Part shown: piece after piece, positions 6,689 through 15,468 of the stretch
Numbering within the stretch: position 1 is the first letter of the stretch
Layout: every line of letters begins with the position of its first letter
NCBI RefSeq assembly: GCF_000466385.1
Contig: NZ_KE952749.1
Span: 1 to 41,337, forward strand
Length of the DNA stretch: 41,337 bases
DNA from: Aneurinibacillus aneurinilyticus ATCC 12856
GTDB lineage: Bacteria > Bacillota > Bacilli > Aneurinibacillales > Aneurinibacillaceae
Direction of reading: 5' to 3'
Program-made: the position numbers and the translations under genes
Notes under the pieces: model-generated
Database searches by the model: none
The model's input: only the letters and a program-made list of their open reading frames with translations
What the model was told of the DNA's origin: nothing

Positions 6689-7189
6689 GTGACTGTTCCA
6701 CCTATTATCCAATTATCCGCAGCAAAACATGAAGAACGCCACACATATTTGGACTTGCTCTTAATAGCAGATGAATGCGCAGAAATCGTGAGCAAATACC
6801 TATATGATGGGGAACTGTACTCCGTCTATAACGAAGAACATGAAACAATCGGGGTCATCCTGATGATAAAAAAGGCAAGGGATATCGCAGAAATTAAAAA
6901 CATAGCCGTCAAGCCGATACATCAGGGAAAGGGATACGGTAAGGCAATTCTTCAAATAATATGTAACATGTACAAAGAAAAAGGATACCGAAGCATACAA
7001 GTAGGCACTGCAAATTCAAGTATTGAAAATCTAATTTTTTATCAAAAAGCCGGATTTCGAATCATTAATGTAAAGCGGGATTTTTTCGCAGCATATCCTG
7101 AGCCCATTTTCGAAAATGGCATTCGTGCTCTTGATATGGTTATGCTGGAAAAAACGTTGCACACCGAAGCAGGGATGGGTTCATGTTAA
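6689..7189 (+). CDS. GNAT-family N-acetyltransferase (166 aa)
   Basis: A GNAT acetyltransferase. Motif A is EIKNIAVKPIHQGKGYGKAI, with the acetyl-CoA loop QGKGYG at residues 79-84. Motif B follows near IENLIFYQKAGF. The GTG start has GGAGTG upstream. It resembles Bacillus YvbK-type GNAT proteins, but the acceptor substrate cannot be told. The start of the next gene overlaps its end by 7 nt, so it is translationally coupled to the DUF418 membrane protein. Confidence 0.85.
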   Translation: MTVPPIIQLSAAKHEERHTYLDLLLIADECAEIVSKYLYDGELYSVYNEEHETIGVILMIKKARDIAEIKNIAVKPIHQGKGYGKAILQIICNMYKEKGYRSIQVGTANSSIENLIFYQKAGFRIINVKRDFFAAYPEPIFENGIRALDMVMLEKTLHTEAGMGSC

Positions 7190-8391
7190 CACCAATTACA
7201 GGGCAGGAGCGTATTGCTTCGCTCGATATTATTCGCGGTTTTGCGTTGTTTGGCATCTTTCTTGTTAATTTCCCTTCCTTCCACCCTGCTGACTACCCTG
7301 CCCTAATGTTCTCGCTCGATCCAGGATATACCGGCCTGGATCGAGGCATTCGTTTATTTTATGATATGTTCGTTCAGACAAAATTTTATACTATTTTCTC
7401 ATTTCTGTTTGGCTTAGGCTTCTACATCTTCATGGAACGAGCTGAGAAAAGAGGGCTGTCGGTATACAGTTTATTCACACGCCGATTGTTGGCATTGCTT
7501 GTGTTCGGCTTGCTGCACCTTATTTTTTTCTGGTACGGTGACATCCTGCATACGTATGCGCTAGCCGGTTTTATGCTGCTCCTCTTCTATCGAAGAAGAA
7601 ACGGGATTATTCTTGCATGGGCGTTCGGTCTCCTCATCTTCATACTTAGTCTTACAACATTACCGCTGTTTTTTTCCGATGAGCTATATGGAAGCTTACA
7701 GCAGGAACAACAGGCCCTTGGACAACAGGAAATAAAGAAAACAATGGAGATATATGAACATGCCAGCTATCTTGAATGGGTAGCCTACCGTTTCTCTGCC
7801 GAAGTAAGCGACATACTTTCCAATGCACCATTGACTGTCGCTTCCATTCTTCCTTTGTTCCTGTTTGGCCTATATGCAGGACGAAAGGAAGTTTTCCATG
7901 AGCCAGCTCATCACACACGTTTTATTTGGGTCACATGGCTAGGCACGCTCATGATAAGCATTCCATTGGTCAGCATGGTATTCGCTGTTGAATATGATAT
8001 TGTATCCTTCGGGATAGCAAAACTGGATGCTAAACGTCTTTTTATCCAGTTAAGCGGCCTAACATTATGTTTCTTCTATATGAGTTCACTTCTTCTGCTG
8101 ATGCGAAATAAGCTAGCCCGTACATTTCTCGCTCCCCTTGGCTATACAGGACGTATGGCGCTAACGAATTATCTAGGGCAGACGATAATTGCACTCATAT
8201 TAATGAGAGGCTTCGGATTATTCGAGACCTTCACACTGAGCATAGGTCTTATCATCTGCATTGCTGTGTATGCACTGCAAATTTTATTTAGCTTTTACTG
8301 GCTTCGTTTTTTCCGCTTTGGGCCGCTGGAATGGATATGGCGCTCAATTACTTATGGTGCTCTGCAACCAATAAAAATTGTAGATAAATAA
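7183..8391 (+). CDS. DUF418 multi-pass membrane protein (402 aa)
   Basis: A polytopic membrane protein of the DUF418 family (YeiB/YxaH type). The signature start is RIASLDIIRGFALFGIFLVN, followed by FYTIFSFLFGLGFYIFMERA. About ten hydrophobic segments follow. The C-terminal DUF418 block includes GRMALTNYLGQTII, typical of the family. It overlaps the acetyltransferase gene. Related to acyltransferase-3-like membrane proteins; the actual reaction is unknown. Confidence 0.85.
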   Translation: MLTPITGQERIASLDIIRGFALFGIFLVNFPSFHPADYPALMFSLDPGYTGLDRGIRLFYDMFVQTKFYTIFSFLFGLGFYIFMERAEKRGLSVYSLFTRRLLALLVFGLLHLIFFWYGDILHTYALAGFMLLLFYRRRNGIILAWAFGLLIFILSLTTLPLFFSDELYGSLQQEQQALGQQEIKKTMEIYEHASYLEWVAYRFSAEVSDILSNAPLTVASILPLFLFGLYAGRKEVFHEPAHHTRFIWVTWLGTLMISIPLVSMVFAVEYDIVSFGIAKLDAKRLFIQLSGLTLCFFYMSSLLLLMRNKLARTFLAPLGYTGRMALTNYLGQTIIALILMRGFGLFETFTLSIGLIICIAVYALQILFSFYWLRFFRFGPLEWIWRSITYGALQPIKIVDK

Positions 8392-8417
8392 GGATACATA
8401 CTTTCCTATCCATTGAA

Positions 8418-8448
8418 CAAACGAGATGCATCTTCTGCATCCCGTTTG
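8418..8448. terminator. convergent hairpin between DUF418 and methyltransferase genes
   Basis: CAAACGAGATGCA pairs with TGCATCCCGTTTG apart from one mismatch, loop TCTTC. No long T tract is present on either side. It sits exactly between two convergent genes and probably ends both transcripts. Confidence 0.5.
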
Positions 8449-8455
8449 CTGTATC

Positions 8456-9061
8456 TCAGACTTTCTTCACAATCAAGATTCTTGCAGCATGATGATGGGG
8501 AATGTTGCTTGAATTACAGCAAAAGATAATTTCTTCGGTATACAATTGCTTCCAATCTACATAATAAGCTTGCAGCTCTTCTCTGGTATAAAGATACTCG
8601 TTCCTTCCCCAATCAGGTGCCATTTCAATATCAGGATGGTCGATAAAAGCAAACAAAGCATGAATCCCGCCCTCTTGTGTATTCTCCTTAAAATGCCTGA
8701 ATTGTCGTTGTCTATTTTCCGGTTTGATGTACTGAAGTGCGCCAATTGAATACAGTACATCAACTTTGCAAGGGAAGATAAAATCATTTACATCTGCCTG
8801 AATAGTTTGAAGTGATGTCCCCATTTCTTCAGCAAGCTTGCTTGCTTTTCCTAAGCCCGCTGATGTGATGTCCATACTTATAACGTCATAACCTTGTTTA
8901 GCTAGAAAAACACTGTCTCTGCCTTCCCCTGCTCCTAAATCAATGATTGTTTTGGTGGGGCCATTCATATAAGCCAGCAATTTTCTCGCTAGCTCACTCG
9001 GTTCCTTTCCCCAATAATATTCCTGCTCTTCGTACAATCGCTCCAGTTGTTCCTTATCCAT
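8456..9061 (-). CDS. class I SAM-dependent methyltransferase, TehB-like (201 aa)
   Basis: A Rossmann-fold methyltransferase. Motif I is IIDLGAGEGRDSVFLA (residues 39-54), the acidic end of strand 2 is VISMDI (60-65), and a later VDVLYSIGALQYI is motif IV-like. Length and layout fit TehB/UbiE-like small-molecule methyltransferases. The start chosen is the ATG at 9061, with GAAGGAGG 8 nt upstream. The neighbouring gene also contains a methyltransferase domain, but the two proteins are not close copies. Substrate unknown. Confidence 0.85.
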   Translation of the reverse strand: MDKEQLERLYEEQEYYWGKEPSELARKLLAYMNGPTKTIIDLGAGEGRDSVFLAKQGYDVISMDITSAGLGKASKLAEEMGTSLQTIQADVNDFIFPCKVDVLYSIGALQYIKPENRQRQFRHFKENTQEGGIHALFAFIDHPDIEMAPDWGRNEYLYTREELQAYYVDWKQLYTEEIIFCCNSSNIPHHHAARILIVKKV

Positions 9062-9131
9062 CTTGCATCCTCCTTCGTTCAAGATAAGGCAAGCATAAAG
9101 TATGACGCAAGGGAAAGCTCAACCGTTTTTC

Positions 9132-10196
9132 TTACCGAATGGGAACTGCGTATACGATATACAAAAGATTATCTATTCTTTTATGTTTTGTAATATAATC
9201 ATTTTCTTCAAACCAATAAAGTACATCAGGAAGAAAGGCATAATGCTTATTTTCCATTAGGTGAATTGCTTCCTCCTGCCCTTGCTGTTTTAGCCGTTTG
9301 ATATATCTTTCCTTGTCTTCTATACTCTCGTACATCAGGTCTGTGATGCAAATACGTCCAGAAGGCTTCAAAACCCGCTTCATCTCCTCTAAAGCCAATG
9401 GCTGCTGCTCATTCGTTATGTGGTGAAAAGCAAGGCTTGTTACAACAAAATCAAATTGACTATCTACATAAGGAAGCGCAAGAAAGTTGCCCAGCTTTGT
9501 CTCCATTTTTGGGTACTTACTACGACACTGCGCAAGCATTTCCCTTGATTGATCCACACCTGCGATGCTTATTCCTTTATCTGAAAATCTGCCTGCCAGA
9601 TTTCCAGTCCCTGTACCGATATCCAGTCCCTTTTCCCCTATTCGGGGATTTACCCATTTTACCGTCAGATCAAGTACCTGTTTGTAATGATTGCGAACGT
9701 CAAATCCAGCATGATGATGGTGCAGCTCACTATCATATGACATAGCACGGCGGTCGAAGTTCCAACGATCATACCAGCTTTCTCTGCACTCACGCAGTCT
9801 TTTCGAACCTTCCGATAGGCGATACATTTCTTCGATGTCCGGAGCACTTTTTTCTTTACATATAGCAATCATTTGATCAATGGTTGTGATCATTTGCTTT
9901 AATTCGACCCATTTAGCAAATATAGCTGCCCTTTGCAATTCAAGATAATACGATATGTTTTTTCTTTCTCCTTCATTCATCTCGTCCAGAATTTTTTTTA
10001 TCTCTTTTACGGACATTCCTACTTCTCGTAATGCAATAATAGTCTGCAATCTCCAGGCATCTTCCTCAGTAAATAGCCGATACCGGTTTTCTTCCTGTTT
10101 TCTTGGGGAAATCAGCCCTTTTTGTTCATAGAACCGAATAGCACGTGCCGAAATATTAAGTTTCCCCGCGATATCTTTAATTCTCATCTCTTCCAT
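9132..10196 (-). CDS. MerR-type regulator fused to a SAM methyltransferase (354 aa)
   Basis: Residues 1-70 form a MerR winged helix (MRIKDIAGKLNISARAIRFY then EQKGLISPRK and the NRYRLF wing), followed by a helical dimerisation arm (about 75-125). From about 145 comes a class I methyltransferase resembling YrrT-type enzymes: motif I LDIGTGTGNL at 191-200, strand 2 GVDQS, and LPYVDSQFDFVVTSLAFHHI. A regulator that could sense or modify its own ligand is the natural reading. The start ATG follows GAGGGGG. A dyad just upstream suits autoregulation. MerR-methyltransferase fusions occur in Bacilli but are rarely characterised. Confidence 0.85.
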   Translation of the reverse strand: MEEMRIKDIAGKLNISARAIRFYEQKGLISPRKQEENRYRLFTEEDAWRLQTIIALREVGMSVKEIKKILDEMNEGERKNISYYLELQRAAIFAKWVELKQMITTIDQMIAICKEKSAPDIEEMYRLSEGSKRLRECRESWYDRWNFDRRAMSYDSELHHHHAGFDVRNHYKQVLDLTVKWVNPRIGEKGLDIGTGTGNLAGRFSDKGISIAGVDQSREMLAQCRSKYPKMETKLGNFLALPYVDSQFDFVVTSLAFHHITNEQQPLALEEMKRVLKPSGRICITDLMYESIEDKERYIKRLKQQGQEEAIHLMENKHYAFLPDVLYWFEENDYITKHKRIDNLLYIVYAVPIR

Positions 10197-10224
10197 ATAC
10201 TGATTCCCCCTCTGTTACATCAGA

Positions 10225-10245
10225 ACATTAGCGTAACGTTAATGT
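10225..10245 (-). promoter_or_regulatory. probable operator of the MerR-type gene
   Basis: ACATTAGCG and CGTTAATGT form a dyad around TAA with one mismatch. On the minus strand TTTACA (-35 like) overlaps its upstream edge. MerR proteins bind such dyads in long 19-20 bp promoter spacers. The -10 is not well defined, so this stays an inference. Confidence 0.45.
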
Positions 10246-10286
10246 AAAAGCAGTTACCATCTAGCAAGACAGCAACTGCTTTTACA
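10243..10286 (-). terminator. terminator of the YhgE/Pip gene
   Basis: TGTAAAAGCAGTT (10243-10255) and AACTGCTTTTACA (10274-10286) form a perfect 13-bp stem with an 18-nt loop. It lies after the stop of the leftward 895-aa gene and touches the MerR operator. Confidence 0.6.
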
Positions 10287-10313
10287 TATTTATATTCCTA
10301 TATCATGTTCTCT

Positions 10314-13001
10314 CTAATGAATGATCTTGCTTTCTTTTGCTTTTTCAGTAACCCGTTGTGTCGACTTACTTAATGGTTCCTTTAATACAACTCCCAGAAG
10401 GAGTGCCGCCCCCAGGAATAACAATAGAAACACAATATCTTTAATCACAATATCGTACAGCATTCCGCCCACCGCTTCACGCATTAAGCCAATGGCGTAC
10501 GTAAAAGGCAAAAACGGATGGATAGCCTGGAAGAATGGCGGCGTGACCTGGATCGGGAACGTTCCGCCAGACCCTGACAGCTGCAGAACAAGCATAATAA
10601 TCGCAAGTGCTTTCCCCATGTTTCCAAACACCGATACAAAGGTGTACACAATCGTCATAAACACAATGCTGGTGAATACACCGAATGCTACAAACCAAAG
10701 CTTATCCGCAACATACGCGCCTAATACCACCATGTCTCCTATTGTGACAATAAGCGCCTGAAATACGCCGATTGTTAAAAAAGTTAACAGCCTTCCAAAG
10801 TAGATGTCATTGCTTTTATATATCCCTTTCGGATCTTCTACATCAAGACGGAGCAAGGAAACGAGCAGGATCGCTCCAACCCATAAACAAAGCGTCGTAT
10901 AAAATGGCGACATAGCTGATCCGTAATTCGGAATCGGAAACTTCTTGTTCTCCTTCAACAACACTGGATGTGCCAAAAAGTCACTTTCTTTGCGAATATC
11001 ATTTTTCAATAGTTCAATAATGTCACCAAGATTTTTCGTCTTTTCAAACTCGCGAATTTTATCCGCTGCATTTCTTACCGAATCCTCTAATGCCGGCAAA
11101 TCCTGACGAACAAGATTGGCTACTTTATGCACGGCTGCTTCAACTTCCGGCAGCTTTGTTTGGATGAGGTTAGACACTTTATGAACTTCTTGTTCGGCCC
11201 GCGGCAAATCCTGACGAACAAAGTTAGCTGCCTGATGAATTTTCGGTTCCAGTTTAGGCAGGTCATTTTGGACAAAGCTGGCCGCCGCATTAATACCTTC
11301 TGTCAAGCGTCCCATCTTCTCTTGAATGCTTTGTGCCACTTCATGCACGTGCGCCCTTATTTCCGGCAGATTTCCCTGCAAGCGTATCAGCTCTTGCTGT
11401 CCGAAATCAATTCCAAACGCTGCATCATTCAGAATGGCTTTAATATCCGGTAATTGGTTCTGTGCTGTTTGCAAAACATCGCTTGCATTTTGCGCCGATC
11501 TCTTAAGCTGATCAAGAGCTTTGTTTATATTCGGCACAATCTCCGAGTCATAGCGCGACAGGATGCCTCCAAGTGCATCACTTGCATCTTTTGATAATGC
11601 GTTTAAGTTATCGACAATTGTTTTTGCCGGTTGTTCTCCACGCTCAATCGTGTTTTTAATGGCTTGAATTGTACTGATTTGCTTCTCAAAATTTGTTTTT
11701 ACAGCGTGTAAACGTGTAATCGTATGATCAAGCGGATGATTAGGTATATACTTGTTCAGCTTTGTCAACAAATTAGTCGTTCTATCGATGACCTTCACGC
11801 CCGTTGATAACCGATCTTGCAGGAAGGATAATGCCTCCAATGTCGGCTTCGGATCGATGTTCGCTTGTTTGAGCGTTTCCGTTATTTGTGTAACAGCATC
11901 CGCCGTCTGCTGAAGCAGAAGTAAATTTTGTTTAATAATAGGAGCAAGCGATTCAAAAGCTCCATCGTTTTTCTGCAAAAATTCATTTAGACCGTTTGCA
12001 AAATCGCTCCCGTCCTTTGCGATTTGTTCAAGTTTCGGTAACGCTTGCTGTGCGCTGCTAATAATTCCTGCTGCCTTTTTCGCATCTTCTATCGCCTTGT
12101 TCAGCGTACTTTCTACCTTATAAAAGTTTTGATCGATTTCTACGATACGGTCTGCCGCTTTTTGAATTTCGGGCAGCTTTTGCTGAATGACCAGGATTTC
12201 GTCGCCAACTTCTTTAAGCTTCGGCAGCTTCTCCTCAAGTATAAGAATATGATTAGCTGCTTTTTTTATTTCTGGAAGCTTTTTTTCCAGTTCGATGACT
12301 TTCTCACTTTGCTTGCGTATTTCCGGCAGCTTTTTCTCGAATGCTAATGCCTTATTCCCGGCTTGCTCGATATCAGGCAAACGCTTTTCAAGTTCAAAAA
12401 TACGGTTTTCGATGTTACGAATGGTCGGTAACTCCTGTTCCAGCTTGATGCCGACCTCATTAAAAATCGTAAAAATCGCTTCGCTTGCCGTCTTTACAAA
12501 ATTTTCGCTTACTTGTGCAACGACCCCTGAAGCACCTGTTGTTGTTATTTTAGGTGCAATCGCATTAATTTTCTCATTGACACTATAATCTATCTCGGGC
12601 TTTTGGGGATTTTCCTCCAGGATTGTAGCGATCTTAGCTGAGAAGTCCTTTGGAATGAGCAAACTTGCATAATAATCCCCATGATTAACTCCCCGTTCCG
12701 CTTCTTCTTTACTGACAAATACCCAGCCTAGCTTTTTATTCTTCTTAAGACTGTCTACAATTTCATTACCGACATTAATCCTTTTATCGATATCTCCTTT
12801 CTGAATATGCGTGCCCTCGTCCTCGTTCGTAACTGCAATGGCAATTCCTGATGTATCTCCGTACGGGTCCCATGACGCTTTTAAGTTAAACCATGCATAA
12901 AGAGAGGGAAGAGCCATTAATCCAACAATTAAAAAGAGAGCAATCGGCACTTTAAATATATTTATCCAATCTGTTTTATAAATTTGCAAAATTCTTTTCA
13001 T
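10314..13001 (-). CDS. YhgE/Pip family membrane protein with tandem coiled-coil repeats (895 aa)
   Basis: Residues 17-38 form the first membrane segment. A large extracytoplasmic region (about 40-695) follows, then roughly five membrane segments (about 701-875) and a basic tail. This is the YhgE/Pip (phage infection protein) layout, also related to EsaA of type VII secretion and to ABC-2-type permease folds. The N-terminal block SLYAWFNLKASWDPYG is typical. The extracytoplasmic part holds six 17-residue repeats (189-290) and six 18-residue repeats (542-649), each marked by a Leu-Pro pair. The gene stands alone with its own terminator. Role unknown here; homologues serve as phage receptors or secretion components. 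The start ATG at 13001 has TAGGTGAG upstream. Confidence 0.9.
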   Translation of the reverse strand: MKRILQIYKTDWINIFKVPIALFLIVGLMALPSLYAWFNLKASWDPYGDTSGIAIAVTNEDEGTHIQKGDIDKRINVGNEIVDSLKKNKKLGWVFVSKEEAERGVNHGDYYASLLIPKDFSAKIATILEENPQKPEIDYSVNEKINAIAPKITTTGASGVVAQVSENFVKTASEAIFTIFNEVGIKLEQELPTIRNIENRIFELEKRLPDIEQAGNKALAFEKKLPEIRKQSEKVIELEKKLPEIKKAANHILILEEKLPKLKEVGDEILVIQQKLPEIQKAADRIVEIDQNFYKVESTLNKAIEDAKKAAGIISSAQQALPKLEQIAKDGSDFANGLNEFLQKNDGAFESLAPIIKQNLLLLQQTADAVTQITETLKQANIDPKPTLEALSFLQDRLSTGVKVIDRTTNLLTKLNKYIPNHPLDHTITRLHAVKTNFEKQISTIQAIKNTIERGEQPAKTIVDNLNALSKDASDALGGILSRYDSEIVPNINKALDQLKRSAQNASDVLQTAQNQLPDIKAILNDAAFGIDFGQQELIRLQGNLPEIRAHVHEVAQSIQEKMGRLTEGINAAASFVQNDLPKLEPKIHQAANFVRQDLPRAEQEVHKVSNLIQTKLPEVEAAVHKVANLVRQDLPALEDSVRNAADKIREFEKTKNLGDIIELLKNDIRKESDFLAHPVLLKENKKFPIPNYGSAMSPFYTTLCLWVGAILLVSLLRLDVEDPKGIYKSNDIYFGRLLTFLTIGVFQALIVTIGDMVVLGAYVADKLWFVAFGVFTSIVFMTIVYTFVSVFGNMGKALAIIMLVLQLSGSGGTFPIQVTPPFFQAIHPFLPFTYAIGLMREAVGGMLYDIVIKDIVFLLLFLGAALLLGVVLKEPLSKSTQRVTEKAKESKIIH
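11055..11378 (-). repeat. six 18-residue repeats in the YhgE/Pip protein
   Basis: Units begin at residues 542, 560, 578, 596, 614 and 632. Examples are RQDLPRAEQEVHKVSNLI and QTKLPEVEAAVHKVANLV. Leu-Pro recurs at 545, 581, 599, 617 and 635; the second unit has lost it. Eighteen residues equal five turns of an alpha helix. Confidence 0.85.
12132..12437 (-). repeat. six 17-residue repeats in the YhgE/Pip protein
   Basis: Units begin at residues 189, 206, 223, 240, 257 and 274, for example KKLPEIKKAANHILILE and QKLPEIQKAADRIVEID. Leu-Pro occurs at 191, 208, 225, 242, 259 and 276, exactly 17 apart. The period differs from that of the second array. Confidence 0.85.
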
Positions 13002-13516
13002 CCACTGCTCACCTAACGCTTTCCATTATTAACTGCCTTTTGAGCAAAACTATAACTTTCTCTGGAGCATGTGTCATCCGTTATAAAAGAAAATGAAAAA
13101 TTACGCTATTACTATGTATAACATAAACTAAAACTTCTATCAGCAGGGTTTTTTTTCTTCCTCGCCGCTGGTTCGTTACGTGTATCGCCGTTCCACAAGT
13201 GAAAACGCGGAAAACAACTATCTTGCTGAATTCCGCGTTTTAATACTGATTATTATCGGACATCCAATGTTTTATTCTATATACATCTGACTTGATTAAT
13301 CGACAAATAAATCATGGTGCTTACCGAATGATAAACTGATAAAAGCATGCTGTATGTTAGACCCTGCTTTTCTTTACCCGTCTATGAACATAATCATCTA
13401 TTGAGGCGACACTTAATCTTATGCCAAAGAAATCGGTTAGATGTAGGAGAGCTAGAGAAAGAAAAATCCTCATCATCTGACAAGGATTTTTCTTTACGTT
13501 TTCTATAGTACTTCTT
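13002..13516. other. 515-bp intergenic stretch with two hairpins
   Basis: I see no convincing gene here. It holds the upstream region of the YhgE/Pip gene at its left end. A hairpin, AAAACGCGGAA (13202-13212) with TTCCGCGTTTT (13231-13241), looks able to terminate in either direction. A second, AGAAAAATCCT (13460-13470) with AGGATTTTTCT (13483-13493), lies just after the leftward TVP38-type gene and is its likely terminator. A 19-codon frame near 13422 lacks a ribosome site and was not called. Confidence 0.6.
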
Positions 13517-14158
13517 TTATTCATCTGCCCCTTGCACTTGTGCCCGCGACAGTTTTCTGTAAGTCATAATATACGTAATAATAAAGATGATGAGCATATA
13601 AGCCCCATATATCCCAAACGAAAACCACTTGCTCTTTTCAAAATTTGCTCCGGCAAAGTTAACCAACAAATTATTCGGTATTTTTCCTAGCAACGAAGCC
13701 AGGAAAAATGTAGACCACCTTACATTACTAAGACCGCAAATCGCATTCACTGCAAGAGAAGGAACTACCGGAATAGCTCGGCTCAGAAATATCGCTACGA
13801 ATGAATTTTTTTCAAAAGACTGCTTGTACTCATTCACTTTTGGATGCTTATTTACATAACCTTCCGCCCAATCACGGAAACCATAACGCACCAAAAAAAA
13901 TAAAATCATTGTTCCTAACATCGCGCCTGTTAGCGTAATGCTTGTCCCTTGCCAAACACCAAAAAAACTCCCGATCATTCCAGCCAGGATAGGAAACGGA
14001 ATAACAGGAAAGAACACGTCGATAGCAACAAGCGATATGCTAATTATAATCGCAAGCATGCCACCTTCTTTCATCCATTCCACCCATATGTCTTTTTGTG
14101 TGTAACCCAAAACAACAATCAGAACGAAAAGAAGAATACTAATAACTTTTTTATTCAT
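13517..14158 (-). CDS. TVP38/TMEM64 (DedA-superfamily) membrane protein (213 aa)
   Basis: A polytopic membrane protein with the two re-entrant signatures of the TVP38/TMEM64 (SNARE-associated, VTT) family: FFPVIPFPILAGMIGSFFG (about 49-67) and SRAIPVVPSLAVNAICGLS (about 126-144), followed by FLASLLGKIP. DedA-superfamily proteins are linked to lipid scrambling or flippase activity and envelope homeostasis. About five to six hydrophobic segments are visible. It is leftward and single, with its own terminator hairpin at 13460-13493. The specific lipid or ion cannot be inferred. Confidence 0.9.
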   Translation of the reverse strand: MNKKVISILLFVLIVVLGYTQKDIWVEWMKEGGMLAIIISISLVAIDVFFPVIPFPILAGMIGSFFGVWQGTSITLTGAMLGTMILFFLVRYGFRDWAEGYVNKHPKVNEYKQSFEKNSFVAIFLSRAIPVVPSLAVNAICGLSNVRWSTFFLASLLGKIPNNLLVNFAGANFEKSKWFSFGIYGAYMLIIFIITYIMTYRKLSRAQVQGADE

Positions 14159-14379
14159 AACCTGCTCCCTATATTGGCATTATCCTTACATTCCTATATA
14201 GTATCACACTTGTCGATGATCCATATGATGAAAGAAAAAAGGCTCCATTACGCTTTAAACAAACGCAAGGAACCTATGTTCATCACTTATATTTAACTTT
14301 CACGATCTTTATATGCAAATGCATATAACCTTATCCCAATTTAACCGGCAGCAATCCTCCCGCTGAGTAAAGCCTCATT

Positions 14380-15270
14380 TTATAATTGAATAACTTCCGA
14401 ATAGCTACCAAGCTGCACAACAACAGGAAAACGGCTCATACCAACCGTCATTCTTCCTTCATCCATAGCCGTTAGGTTTGTCATATGAACAAAGCTTGGC
14501 ACTTGGTCATCTGGATAGATAGCTACATTCTCCTTAACAAGCTGGATTCGATCCCAATCGGTAAGTTCCCGGATAGAATGAGCAGGAGCAAGCTCAATCA
14601 TCTCAGTAGCTTCTTTGACCAGCGGCGTCTGGCTTGCATCCTTTAGATTCTGGTATGGATTGGCGAAAATCGTCGTTTTGAACAGGCCTGCTTCACGAAA
14701 TCTCTCTAATGTTCTCCTGACTGCCTTCTCGGCCCCATTCCCAAAATTGCCCGGAACAATACAGTAGTCTGCTTTTAATTCTTCCTTTCTTTCTACACCC
14801 GCCATGAGACAATACACATCAGAGCAAATTACAAAAAACACACTGGATTTTACACCATCGATTTCAATAGTGACCTTATTTAAATAGTCATAGTCCCCTA
14901 CATTCATTTTTGGGAAACGAGGTTCGTACTGAACTCTCTCAAATGATTGAGGTGTGATTTTCGCCTGTGGAGTATGCACCTTTCCTTCCTTCGTTACGAT
15001 GGTGAGTACATTGTAATTAACACCTTTTGTAGCATGTGGTAGGTTGGGTGGTACAAGGTTTAATGTCGTAATTACACTTATGCTTTTTGACCGGCATATA
15101 TCGACGAGTGCCGTAAGAGTTTGTCTGGAATTCTCTTCTGTATAGGCTACGTACTCCGGCAACACAACAATGGAACCTTGCTCGACTTCCATCAGTTTGC
15201 TTTTGACATGCTCGAATACTTTTTGTTCACTTGACATCGGATAGCTGAAAATTTTCCATCGGTTTGTCAT
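14380..15270 (-). CDS. carbon-nitrogen hydrolase (nitrilase superfamily) (296 aa)
   Basis: An amidase- or nitrilase-type hydrolase. The catalytic triad Glu39 (VVLPEYVAY), Lys104 (PQAKITPQS) and Cys149 (FFVICSDVY) is intact. The fold appears complete, though it is more divergent than the well-known branches, so the amide substrate is not assignable. The start at 15270 is the ATG of MTNRWKIFSY; an AAGGAG-type site lies upstream. It stands between the TVP38-type gene and the divergent ArsB/NhaD-type transporter gene. No signal peptide. Confidence 0.85.
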   Translation of the reverse strand: MTNRWKIFSYPMSSEQKVFEHVKSKLMEVEQGSIVVLPEYVAYTEENSRQTLTALVDICRSKSISVITTLNLVPPNLPHATKGVNYNVLTIVTKEGKVHTPQAKITPQSFERVQYEPRFPKMNVGDYDYLNKVTIEIDGVKSSVFFVICSDVYCLMAGVERKEELKADYCIVPGNFGNGAEKAVRRTLERFREAGLFKTTIFANPYQNLKDASQTPLVKEATEMIELAPAHSIRELTDWDRIQLVKENVAIYPDDQVPSFVHMTNLTAMDEGRMTVGMSRFPVVVQLGSYSEVIQL

Positions 15271-15468
15271 GCTTGTTTCTCCTTATCCTTTTTTGACTGA
15301 GCGTTCGCTCTCTTATGTATATATTCGTTCTTCTTATACGTATCCCTTTATAAAAACTGCCTTTTCTATTTATTTTTACAATTTTTTTGAAACTTTCTCA
15401 TCACTATTGCGTATGTGAATAAGTTGTGGAGCATATTCTTTGAGTATAGGAGGTTTTAGATTACAACA

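Noticed and set aside
10314-12600. Long rightward frames opposite the YhgE/Pip gene
   Set aside because: They mirror the repeat-rich coding strand, lack ribosome sites and encode low-quality Cys/Phe-rich sequence.
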